Source: Rhizophagus irregularis
Taxonomy: Eukaryota > Glomeromycota > Glomeromycetes > Glomerales > Glomeraceae
Reading direction: 5' to 3'
NCBI RefSeq assembly: GCF_026210795.1
Contig: NC_089433.1
Location: 2,257,001 to 2,321,000, forward strand
DNA: 64,000 nucleotides
Shown here: positions 1 to 9,944 of the stretch, one piece after another
Layout: the number at the start of each line of letters is the position of its first letter
How positions within the stretch are numbered: position 1 is the stretch's first letter
The notes under the pieces: model-generated
What the model saw: only the letters and a program-made list of their open reading frames with translations
Database searches by the model: none
Told to the model about the DNA's origin: nothing
Translations under genes and position numbers: made by a program

Positions 1-379
1 GTGCTTATAAGGAATATCTAAAGTAATTATAAAGAGTAGGATTAAAACTACTTGTATATTAATTTTTATAAGTGTAAGTATAATATAATACTTGTAAAAA
101 ATATATAATAGTATTAACTTACAAATTTTTCTTTTTTTTATTTGCTAATTTTTTTTATTAATTAAATAGGACCTTAAATAATACTAATATATATATATAT
201 TTTTTTTATTGCAGTACATTTGCAGTTTTATTAAAGTAAAAAGAATTAAAAGAATCTATATACAAAATAAAGTTTTAAAAATAGCTATTTTAATATGATT
301 AAACTATAAATTACTTATTATACATATAGTATTCTATATATATATTGTTAAGTAATTATTTGATTTTATAGGTAGACTT

Positions 380-810
380 TATTTAGAAATAGATTCTTAT
401 CTTTAATATTTGGTGATCGCAAGCTAACTTCTACACGGGATTCTTAACGCTTACTTATAAAATAAGTCATCGAAGCTTAAGGTAAAATTTATAATTGTGA
501 ATTTTTAAAAATCCTACTATATAGGTTCTTTACAATAAAAGGGGGGGAAACTGCTAAAAAAAAATTTTTTTAGTTAATATTAATTCTGAATAAATTATAA
601 TATTTAGAGTGTTTTTAGTATATAAATATAAATTTAAATTTTTTTGGTAGTTTTCCCTTTTTCTATTGCAAAGAGCTTATATTACACCTAAAAAATTAAA
701 TGTTACACTAATTTGTATAATTTTTTTCCTTTTTAAATCAATTAATCAATAAGATCACTAATAAAATTACTAGTAAATTTGAAATTTTTCCTGGAGACCT
801 TTATTAAAAA
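380..810 (-). repeat. dispersed repeat family, copy 1 (inverted relative to copies 2 and 3)
   Basis: Read on the minus strand, about 810-660 matches about 17905-18030 closely: a stretch ending in TTTACTAGTAATTTTA, then a pyrimidine-poor AAAAAGGAAAAAAAT block, then TTTTTAGGTGTAAT. Further along, 520-380 on the minus strand carries an ACTTATTTTATAAGTAA segment that matches ACTTATCTTATAAGTAA near 18080. The interior (about 523-680) also contains an imperfect inverted repeat around CTTTACAATA and TATTGCAAAG. It is probably an old non-coding mobile element. Exact ends are not resolved. Confidence 0.5.
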
Positions 811-1405
811 TAAACAGGGTCTTCACTATACTGCAAATAATAATACTAATATAACTTACAAATAAACTTTAAATATTAAATAAAAATATATTTTATGATA
901 TAACTTTGTCAATATTAATGCTAGAAATATGAGTTTACTATTATTAAAATTCTCTCATCAAGACAAATCTAATGATATAACTCCTGTATAACCATTCATT
1001 TGAGAAGAAGTTTCTGGATTACTTGGATGGCTTATTAGGCATATGACTGCTATTTATGTCTGCTTGTTTTACCAAAATTTTATTAACATTAAATTATTAG
1101 TTGTATTAAAAATAAGGTATATAAGATAATAAAATTTTGAAAATATCCCTGTAATATGCAACTTTTAAAAAATTTTAATATAAATTCTAAGTAAAAGCAA
1201 ATTACAAAAAAACTCAAGAAAATAATAAATTAAAAAAATATATAGTTATAATTATAAAAAAGGAGTTTACATCAAACTTCATAGTTTTAAAAACCTGATG
1301 ATATTTTTAAAAATTGTAAGATATATATATAAAAACTCAAAAAAATAAAATAAGTTAAAATAAATATATATTTATTATTAGAAAAAAGAATTTACATTGT
1401 ATATA

Positions 1406-1592
1406 CAGTCAAATCTTTATATAACGATATGTTAGGATTCATAAGAAAAAATTTAAAAAATATCATTATATCAAATTATACCAATATTTATATGTCTTCA
1501 CATATAGTGGAAATGTAAAATTTTATCAGTATATCAAGTTTTTAATATAAATGTATCAGTATATCGAATATCAGTATATTAAGTTTTGACTG
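1406..1592. mobile_element. miniature inverted-repeat element, pogo/Tigger-like ends, TA duplication
   Basis: The left end begins CAGTCAAATCTTTATATAA and the right end, read on the minus strand, begins CAGTCAAAACTTAATATA, giving terminal inverted repeats of about 20 bp with few mismatches. A TA dinucleotide flanks both sides (1404-1405 and 1593-1594), the expected target duplication of Tc1/mariner/pogo elements. The terminal CAGT plus an ATAACGA-like sequence just inside resembles Tigger/pogo ends. At 187 bp it cannot encode a transposase, so it is a non-autonomous derivative. Confidence 0.75.
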
Positions 1593-2479
1593 TACATCAG
1601 ATTTCACTTTTTTTACATTTTTTCAATTTTGGTAAATATTAAAATTATGAAATCTGATTAGCATTTTGTAAAATTTATGCTATATATATAAAAAAGGTTA
1701 AAAAAGTATAATAAGCTAAAAAAGTCATATATTATTATTGTAAAAAAAAAGTTTAATAGGATTAAAAATAGTTTACTTATATATTGATTTTAATAAATTT
1801 TGAAATTTTTTTATAATTATATTATTCAAAATCCTTAAATATTGTTATTAAAAAGGATTTTCTTTTATAAATATTATAGTAAAATAGTTAAAACTTTTAC
1901 AGATATAATAAAAATTTTAAAAAGAACTTTGGAATATTTTATTTTTATATGTATAAATTACAAAAAATTGATGATACTTTTAGATAGTATAATACAAGTT
2001 CAAAAATTATTGAATATGCATAGTATACTAATTTTAATTAGCTAAAAATTTTATTTATTTTATTTAATAAAATAAACTAATAGCTTTAACAGTTAATATT
2101 TTTATAAATTTACATTAGAAATGCAAAATAATGTAAAATTTTATATTAATAATAGTGGTCTGATGATGGAAGTAATTTCTATTTGTAGATTATGTTAAAT
2201 ATTCTGGGTTAAAATTAGTCTTATACTTATAAATAAATTATATTTTAATATTTAAATTTGCAAATTTAACATAAACTGTAATTTTTATGTATCTATAAAT
2301 ATATTTATAATGCCAAATATCATTATAAAAATCGCAAACTTTATATGAAAATATTGATTAACTGTTAAATATTTTACTAAAATTATTTATAAGTGCAATA
2401 TATTATTATTATATATTAAATAAATATATGTAAAATATTTACACTATATGATGTGCATATATAAAGGTTAATAATAATA

Positions 2480-2487
2480 TTTTTTAT

Positions 2488-2512
<25 letters not shown>
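2480..2512. repeat. ATAC tetranucleotide microsatellite
   Basis: A run of about five to six ATAC units followed by TA repeats in non-coding DNA. Confidence 0.8.
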
Positions 2513-2518
<6 letters not shown>

Positions 2519-3719
2519 ATAAATTTACCCTCCTCCCTTCTTGTTTGTATTTTTATATTTATTATATAACGTCTCAGTAAATAAACGGTTTAATAATAAA
2601 AGGATGGGGCTTAAAAAATTAAATACATTAAATACATCAGATGATCCTATTCATTTTACAAAACAATCCCCTTATATTTTATCCAATATTGGAAAAGCAA
2701 TAGAATGATCGTAATTTTTTTTATTAAACCATAGAAATATTATAATTGTGAATGATATTTTCTTAACAATTACAAATAGTTATTATGAAATCAGCACCTT
2801 AAAAAGGGTTTTTTTTTTCATATTTCCGTATTTTCCATGTTTGGAAACCTGTTTCATTGTCAATAATGTATTTGTCTATTTAACCGGATCTACCCATTAT
2901 TTTAAGAAGGAACCGTGAGAAATTTTTCTAAAACTGTGCATCTTACTACCGAAGTTCGGGCAACTATTATTCCGAGTATATATCAAGTGAAATTTGAAGG
3001 ATGACTTTCTGAGGTCGGTAAGGAAAATAATAAAATGGGTTTCGAGAAAATCATTTTTCAAAAAGTCGGTAACTTTATAATTATTACGAACTTGCAATTT
3101 TAATTTTAAAACTTGCTCGGATCTTTACAATGAATATTCATCATTGGCTAAAACTAGGCTAAAATCATGATTGACGAGTGATAGCGGGAAGTCACGGATC
3201 AATTGAATAGATTTGGTACTAAAGAGCGAGGACGAATCATATATTTATACATATTATCTAGTCCATTATAGAGCAAGCTTTTCAATATGCAGTAGTAGAA
3301 TATGATTTGAGGCTGACATTTTATGCGTGGCAACATTTCTCAGCCTAAAACAACAGGATGGTAAAACAGGAAATAATCAAGTGTAACATATGAATTTGTT
3401 TGTTATTACCTTTCTATACGAATATTGCATTGTAATCTTAGATATTGAATATATTATATAAATTTCTTTGGTTAAAAGGGCTAGAATTAATTCAACAATT
3501 CAATAATCACGCGCGTGACACTTCATCTGATGCGGCCCCATGATCATATATATATACTTTTTTTAAAGACATTTTCTATTCCTGGATATTATACATTTAA
3601 CTTCTAGATAATATAAAAAGGTTCTTTTATAAATAATCATCTATCATCTTACTATAAGTTTTATAAACAATAATTCTCTCATATTTTAGAATTAGATTCT
3701 TTGAACAAAACTATTGAAT

Positions 3720-5999
3720 ATGGTTTCTCCAGCGTCTGAGCCTGTAGAAATCAAACGTGGAAAAAAAGTCGGGTCTCCGAGCCGTAGTGAAGTTGGAAGC
3801 CGTCAAAATGCTATAAATCGTCTTGTGGCTTCTCCTCCGTTAGCTCAATCGTTCTCACAACTCTCAAAGTCCCAACCTCTTTCTAGCATATATAATACAC
3901 AGGATAACTTTCTAAGCACTTCAGGGAAATTTCCTGCTGCAAGTTCTTTTGGATCAAATCCAATTTTGGAAAATTCAACTTTAGATATTCCTCAACAAAA
4001 AAAAGCTGAAATTGTGAAAAAGCACCTTGTTACCGAAGCTGACAGTTCCGATGATAATCTAGCAGATAATCATGCTCTTCATTCTACCCCTTATAAATTA
4101 CCAGGAGGTGATGCAACTCATGAAGTTTACAAGTGGCATGCAGAAGTAGAAAATGCTCCTATGAAACGTACGCGTTCCCGTTCTTTATATTTACCACGAC
4201 CTATTGATCCGGAAACATCTAATATGAGAGAGCCAGGAGGTTTCCGTCGTCATCATGTTATAATGAAAGCAAGAAAAGCAGGAAAGGAGCCACCAAATAT
4301 GATTAGAAATTTCATTGATTTTTTGGCAATGTATGGTCATTTTGCTGGTGAAGATTTGTCTGATGATGAAGATGATGAAGAAGAAGAAGATGATGATGAT
4401 TATGTTGCTTTGGAATCTGCTCCTTTGCTTCCAAGGGAAAGGAATACTTCCGATGGCGCTGCCTCTCCTTCTAAAGCTGTATTTTTGCTTTTGAAATCTT
4501 TTGTCGGTACTGGCGTTATGTTCTTGCCAAAAGCGTAGGTTTTAATTTATTATGTAATAATTTGGTTTTTTATCTTAGCATCGTAATTATCGGATTTTCT
4601 AATTTTTTATTATATTGTCACCAGATTTTATAACGGAGGTATGGCCTTTTCTTCTATATTTTTGGTTTTTATAGCTCTGATATCTTTATGTTCTTTCCTG
4701 ATGCTGGTACGGACGCGAACACATTATCCATTCAGTTTTGGTGGTACGTAATAATTTAAATATATATTTGATAAATGTAGCTTAGTTATATGTTAACGTT
4801 TATATTGATTTTTAATAGACATTGGTAATGCTTTATATGGAAGTTGGATGAGATCTGCCGTGTTATTTTCTATTACTATTTCTCAGGTATTGAATTTGTA
4901 CTAGGGGTAACATTTAAGTAATAATTTGTTAACATATAATTTAACCACAGATTGGATTTGTATGTGCTTATATGATATTCGTCGCTGAAAATCTGAAATC
5001 GGTTGCGGAACAAGTTTTTGATATCCGAATAGACTTATATATATATATAATGTTACAAATATTAATTTACGTACCACTCGCAATGATTCGGCGCATATCG
5101 AAACTTTCTTTTACGGCATTGATCGCAGATGTTTTTATTATGTTTGGTCTTTTATACTTATATTATTTTGATATAAATCAATTGGTAAAAGAGGGAGTAA
5201 GTGATATCGCTGCATTTAATCCAGATGACTTTGCACTATTTATTGGTACGGCTGTGTTTACTTTCGAGGGAATTGGATTGGTCAGTATGTTGTGTCGACT
5301 TTTCTTTTAGTATTTATGTAATTGATTATTAATATAATGTTATATATTACTTAGATTATTCCCATTACTGAATCTATGAAAGAACCTGAGAAATTTCCTA
5401 AGGTGTTAACAGGAGTGATGATTTTTATTAGTGTTCTTTTCACATCAATTGGAGCTTTATCTTATGCTACGTTTGGCAGTAATATAAAAACAGTAGTGAT
5501 TATCAATCTACCAAGTGATGATCCACTTGTTCAGACCGTTCAGTTACTATATGCTTTAGCCATTCTATTATCAATTCCGCTTCAATTATTCCCGGCGATT
5601 AGAATTATGGAACAAGGTTTATTTGTAAAAAGTGGTAAAAACGACCTTTATGTTAAATGGCAAAAGAACATTTTCCGTATCTTAACGGTTATTGCATGTG
5701 CTTTAATTGCTTGGGGCGGTGCCAGTGATTTGGACAAATTTGTTTCATTGATAGGCTCGTTTGCATGGTGAGTAATGTTTCTGTAGTACTTAAAATCTTT
5801 CTATTAGTGACTTATATTTATAATTGTCGTTTTTATATTTTTTAGTGTACCATTATGTTTTATATATCCTCCTCTTTTCCATTATAAAGTGGCTCGTACT
5901 TTCGGTGCTAAAATGTTAGACATATTTGTATTAACGTTTGGTGTATTTTCTCTGTTTTATACCACTCATGTAACCATTCGCAAGTGGGGTGGTGAATAA
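3720..5999 (+). CDS. vacuolar amino-acid transporter, Avt3/Avt4-like (AAAP family)
   Basis: Six exons: 3720-4534, 4625-4743, 4819-4886, 4951-5280, 5355-5767 and 5846-5999. The frame closes across all of them, giving 632 residues. The first about 250 residues are hydrophilic, serine-rich and end in a strongly acidic run (DLSDDEDDEEEEDDDD). The transporter domain starts at KSFVGTGVMFLPKAFYNGG, the signature opening helix of AAAP permeases, followed by about ten hydrophobic segments and motifs such as EGIGLIIPITESMKEPEKF and SYATFG that are typical of Avt3/4 proteins. In yeast these export neutral amino acids from the vacuole. The long N-terminal tail is usual for the fungal subfamily. The ATG at 3720 is the first in frame. 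Substrate is inferred from family. Confidence 0.93.
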
Positions 6000-6691
6000 G
6001 ATCTTTTGATTTAATTTTTGGCCTCAAGGTTTTCATTGCAAAATATTATACATTTCGTGTTTATGTTAGGCTGGGTAAAAAATTTTGAGCATGTTATATA
6101 TATAGATTAAGTAATTATTCGTAATAATCATTATATCTAGTAGTTAATGAATAATAAATTTATATTTAGAAGATAATTTTTTCCTTAATTATCTTGGTGG
6201 GGTTTTTTTTTTGATATATTATTTAAATAGAACCAACATAAATTGTTTTCTCTAATGAGTAACAAGTCTATCGTTTATAAAGCAATGAGTTTGCTATTTG
6301 AAATTTCAACAGAAGTACTTGCATCTAAGACTTCTTTTGATCTAAGTGATCTAAGACAACTTTTTAGTTTATTATACAACTGTAAAATGAATTAAAATAA
6401 ATTCATACATTGATTATAGCTTATAATATTTTTATTTTTTTTGATAATTGTATTTTATTTAAGGAAAAGATTGATTTATTGCAAAAAAAAGATTGGCTAT
6501 TCTTTTAAAACATTGCCTATTAACCCCTAAAATAAAGAAGGAATAAATAATACTACAAACTCTGTCCTTCAAAAAAAATTTATAAAACAAATTCGCTCAG
6601 CCCAATTATAGGAACATTCATTCTATAAAATACTTTTACTTCAATTCTTAAAAAATATCGGAGCGACCATGATTTCCATATACCAAAAGGT
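6000..6691. other. spacer between two convergent genes
   Basis: AT-rich stretch between the stop of the amino-acid transporter and the stop of eIF1 on the other strand. It should hold both 3' ends. I see no further gene. Confidence 0.6.
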
Positions 6692-7286
6692 CTAGAAACC
6701 GTGAATCTTGATGATATTTTTGTCGATGCCGTTGTCCCCAAGAAAGTTTTGGACTTTGAGACGTTGGTCACCTTGAAGTTGGATTATTTGTCCAAGCTCC
6801 TCATCTTGCACAAGTGTACCATTACAAGCGAATTCCTATAAAAAATTAAACAAAAATTAATTTAATGCTAACAACATTATCTTATTTTTATCAATCCTGA
6901 CCTTTTTGAAAGCTTTTAACAATTTCTTTTGATCATATTCACTAGGTAAACCTTGAACAGTAGTCAAAGTCTTTCTTCCGTTTCTCTGTTGTATACGAAT
7001 ATCTTTTAATAACAAAGAAGTTAAGGAATAAAAGAATGTGTTTTCAAAGTAACTCTAAAATAGAGCTATTTATATATTTTGACCGGTCATCTGTAAATGA
7101 TGACCTTTTATTCTCCGACATAAAAAAGGATACGAATATACCCTTGGGGTTGTCCTGCTTCTTCTTCACCGGTATCAGCGAAAGGGTCTGTTGACCAAAA
7201 AAAAACGGATTAATAAAACAATAAAAATTTAATCGACAACTTTTTTGTATCATACCGTAAGTTTGAAGATTTTGGATCTCGGACAT
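6692..7286 (-). CDS. SUI1: translation initiation factor eIF1 (SUI1 family)
   Basis: Four short exons on the minus strand: 7286-7256, 7187-7134, 7002-6902 and 6835-6692, closing as a 109-residue protein. This matches the usual 108-113 residues of eIF1. The N terminus MSEIQNLQTYDPFADTG is the standard eIF1 opening. The core HIRIQQRNGRKTLTTVQGLP and the stretch EFACNGTLV are the diagnostic SUI1 segments, and the C terminus IIKIHGF is canonical. eIF1 binds the 40S subunit near the P site and enforces accurate start-codon choice within the 43S complex. Exon 2 ends in a C (donor GTATCC) that joins AT of exon 3 to restore the conserved histidine; an earlier GTATAT donor would break the frame. No single exon is long enough to stand out as an open frame, so this gene is easily missed. 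Confidence 0.95.
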
Positions 7287-7884
7287 AAAAAACTACGGTT
7301 AAAAACTTCGAAAAAAAAGTAATAGAAATTTGGGAAAAGCGAGTATAAAACTTTTTTTTATGCTATTTTATGAGCTTTCTTGTTGAATGAAGGTTTTTTT
7401 TGAAAGACGGATGGATTTAGTGAAGTGAACCAAACTATAAAGTATTTTTACAAATATTATATCTATGATTTTATTTCCAATTTTAGAATTATTACATAAC
7501 TGATTAATAACTAATCACGTGAGCAACATATTTCCTTTTCTGATTTTCTGATTCCTCTTAACTGCACATAGAAAATACAAAGTACCTACAATTTGATTGT
7601 GAATCGAAATACATATAAATCATCACCCGATAGTTGTGATAATCTTAACGGATAACCTGAAAGATTAAAAAATTTGCCAACTCTTAACAGAATGCGAATG
7701 TTATTTATAATGACTTGTTTAATTTCAAGATTTGCTTAATTTCTGTCACAGTTCAAACTTTTCAATATCATAATTTTATCCTTGTATTAGTTTTCCTTAT
7801 AATTTTGGAGAATACTTCTGACGCGCTACGCGATAGCTTAAAATTATTTATGTTAAACAAATGTCTGTATATAATTTATACATA
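7287..7884. other. upstream region of eIF1
   Basis: Likely promoter and 5' leader of the minus-strand eIF1 gene, including a TCACGTGA palindrome. The forward open frame near 7715-7918 looks like a chance frame over the end of the exonuclease relic. Confidence 0.5.
7515..7522. promoter_or_regulatory. TCACGTGA palindrome upstream of eIF1
   Basis: Perfect 8-bp palindrome with a CACGTG core, about 229 bp upstream of the eIF1 start. CACGTG is the classic bHLH E-box (Cbf1/Pho4 type). Function here is inferred. Confidence 0.4.
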
Positions 7885-8176
7885 CATAGGCATCAGTTGC
7901 AGCATATTCAATTTGTGATTCCTTAAGATCATAAGCATTCCAATTACTCATGGTCACCTTTTTTGGTTTCGTTAATTCACGTTGAAACTAAAAGAATGCA
8001 AAAAATTGTTAAAAAATAACCAACACTTCAACCATTTTAGACAATGCAATATTTTTCGTGGAAGTCGAAGTAGACATGACTTGTACACATAAATTACTTA
8101 ATTCCGCAAGACTTCTGCTCTGAATTTCATTAATCTTTTAAAGTTTAATCCCATCTCCTCGTATATTACATCCAAA

Positions 8177-8660
8177 TTTGACTACATTTTTTTTTTTATT
8201 TTATTTCTAGAAGAGGAGTGAACGTTATCTATTACATTAACAGCATGCGCATACTAAGTAACTACAGGGGCTATTCAGATAATTGGAACTACGTATCTCA
8301 TCCCACAAGGTAGACAAAGCAGTTATGTAGGACCCACCCTTCGAACTAAACTATGCTAGAAGTAAACTACGCTACTACTAGCACTAAGAACAAAATAAAA
8401 GGACAACCCTACAAAAAAAAATGAAGGACCCGTATTTTTCTTTCGACACAAAAGTCGCCACTTGTAAATACTGTAAGAAGTGGAATGATTCACACTATTC
8501 TAAATTGTTTAAATGTAGTTAAGATTAAAATAAAGTTAATAAAATACTACTACTATAAAAAAAAATATATTGGCTCTAGTTAATCCTATGGGTGTAATAA
8601 GTATTTGTCCCGACTGTAGAGCCAGAGGAAGGATCAGGCGGAACTTTTGACTACATTTTT
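8177..8660. repeat. 15-bp target site duplication flanking the insert
   Basis: Direct repeats TTTGACTACATTTTT at 8177-8191 and 8646-8660, identical over 15 bp and differing at the next base. Confidence 0.85.
8192..8645 (-). mobile_element. retroposon-like insert inside the exonuclease relic
   Basis: The 454-bp insert is bounded by two identical 15-bp copies of TTTGACTACATTTTT (8177-8191 and 8646-8660), and the exonuclease reading frame is continuous across one copy of that site. Its plus-strand left end is T-rich (a tail of A on the minus strand), which together with the long duplication fits LINE-assisted retroposition with the 5' end near 8645. It contains a 7-bp paired hairpin (GGCTCTA at 8572-8578 with TAGAGCC at 8617-8623) and, on the plus strand, a 34-codon frame at about 8421-8522 with a CKYC pair. 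No reverse transcriptase is present, so it is non-autonomous. I do not recognise a tRNA, 5S or 7SL head. Confidence 0.75.
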
Positions 8661-8812
8661 GTCTTCCAAAATACTTTTTAGAACAATTGGAAAAGTTGTC
8701 ATGTGATATATATGAAAAAGAAATATTGTAGATGAGTTACATAGTTGTATTAATGATATTTTGGATTGTTTTATTGTTTTGGAAATACTTGCCATTCACA
8801 ATCAAATCCAGA

Positions 8813-9329
8813 TGTGTTAGATCTTTCATAATTTGGTGCAAGTTATAAATGTGTTTAATTAAAAAGATACAAAATAATTAAAAGCAATTTTAACTTGTTT
8901 TCATGTAACCACTCGTTTGCTTCAAGCGTATTTCAATGTACATGTTGCGTCATCCTTATATGATAAGATCGGTAATTTTCGGTCTTTATTTGAATACTTG
9001 AAAATTTAAAGCCGTGCGTAGAACTGAAGTATGCAGCATTTTCCATGGAAAACCGGTTTGATTCTCTGGTGGTTTGTTTAACAATGTCAGTTATAAACAA
9101 AAAAGAAAATATGTATTATCGGACAAAAATCATACCTGACCTTAAATGGTTTTTTTAATGAAAACTACTCGAATGGTTTGAAAAATTTTTAAATTGATAA
9201 TCATGTGATGATTGAAAAAAGATAATAAAAAAAAAATTCATTTATTAAGTTTATTATTTCATTATACAAATGTAAAATAACTGTCTTCAGTGCAATATCA
9301 AAGAAAAAGAAAGAAAGAAAGAAAAGTAA
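8813..9329. other. spacer, possible upstream remnants of the exonuclease relic
   Basis: Minus-strand translation gives scattered pieces such as LEANEWLHENK near 8930 that could belong to the 5' part of the exonuclease relic, but frames are interrupted and I cannot connect them. Nothing else recognised. Confidence 0.35.
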
Positions 9330-9796
9330 TCAACCGCATCCGCAAGTTTTGCCATAAACATATTTCTCTTTTTTTTTAAAAAAAAATTCCAAGTTAAATA
9401 AAATTCAAAGAATAAAAATTTGCCAGAAATATAAAATTTACCTTCACGTTTATAAATTATTCCTGAAGAACTACGGCCACCGTTTCTTAAATTTTCGGCT
9501 GCTGACGGCTAATTTTATTAAATATTCACATTAAAGTTTCAATGATTAAACTTTTACATTAAAAGAATTTCTAATTAATACTTACTGAAAAACTATAAAA
9601 GAAGTTATAAATGAACAAGAATATAGACCAAAAATAATATTTAATAGATCTTTGGTCACTTACTGTTCCGTCTATTCAAAAAAAATAACAATTAGACTGG
9701 ATTGTTATAAAAAAGGTAAAATAATTGCAAAAAGAACCACACAGTGGTAAATTCGAAGCCTTTAGAATGCTTGCCTTTAGCAATATAATTTGTCAT
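9330..9796 (-). CDS. selenoprotein-K-like small membrane protein (Cys form)
   Basis: Four tiny exons on the minus strand: 9796-9775, 9671-9586, 9508-9442 and 9367-9330, closing exactly as 70 residues. The opening MTNYIAKDGTVSDQRS mirrors the SelK start (M-x-Y-I-x-x-G-x-V-x-D-x-R-S). It is followed by one membrane segment (YYFWSIFLFIYNFFYSF), then a glycine, serine and arginine tail ending KTCGCG. Animal SelK ends in a Gly-Gly-Sec-Gly tail; here cysteines occupy that region, so no SECIS element is needed. SelK is an ER membrane protein involved in ERAD and, in animals, palmitoylation via DHHC6. Intron 1 appears to begin with GC (AAAG|GCAAGC) instead of GT. The gene is divergent from the F-box gene, 148 bp away. 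Family assignment rests on the N-terminal pattern, one membrane helix and tail composition. Confidence 0.68.
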
Positions 9797-9944
9797 TTTT
9801 TTATTGTTCAAACAAATTTTAAAACTTGGGAAAAAGAGAAAAGACAAAAAATGGCCTATTAAAAGTTATTAAAACTGTGTAACGTCGTAAGATTGTACTA
9901 TTTAATCTAATCACATTACATTTTTCTTCCAGCATTCATAGTAG
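9797..9944. promoter_or_regulatory. shared divergent intergenic region (SelK-like / F-box)
   Basis: Only 148 bp separate the two opposed ATGs. A TTCTTCCAG acceptor-like sequence just before the F-box start suggests that gene has an intron in its leader, in which case its transcript would start inside or beyond the SelK-like gene. Confidence 0.4.

Larger units (their letters stand above)
1..3719. other. AT-rich, repeat-bearing spacer without a recognisable gene
   Basis: No open frame here resembles a known protein, and the short frames present are of lengths expected by chance in AT-rich DNA. The stretch contains a miniature inverted-repeat element (1406-1592), related low-complexity units around it (about 1200-1760), an ATAC microsatellite (about 2480-2512) and one arm of a dispersed repeat family (about 380-810). 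From about 2800 to 3500 the base composition is less extreme and is probably the upstream region of the transporter gene starting at 3720. Confidence 0.6.
7885..8812 (-). pseudogene. broken 3'-5' exonuclease of the WRN/RNase D (DEDD) family
   Basis: Read on the minus strand, family motifs appear in order but not in one frame. Exo I SGFDCEW (the catalytic Asp and Glu) is at 8812-8791. About 30 bases later the frame shifts into SKISLIQLCNSS and then LEDKNVVKFGCNIRGDGIKL, the conserved block around Exo II, which is split by the insert at 8192-8645. An in-frame TAA (8140-8138) follows. The frame then reads SRSLAELSNLC and, after a small intron-like gap, LTKPKKVTMSNWNAYDLKES and IEYAATDAY, the Exo III motif with its catalytic Asp (about 7911-7886). 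One frameshift, one stop and one insertion make this a relic. The intact ancestor would have trimmed DNA or RNA 3' ends. No helicase domain is seen nearby, so it was probably a small stand-alone exonuclease. Confidence 0.82.

Noticed and set aside
1842-2045. Forward 67-residue frame
   Set aside because: Ile/Lys/Tyr-rich composition typical of chance frames in AT-rich DNA, no family features and no splice context.
8572-8623. tRNA-like hairpin (7-bp acceptor-like stem)
   Set aside because: Only 52 nt with no D, anticodon and T arms in the right places; treated as part of the retroposon-like insert.
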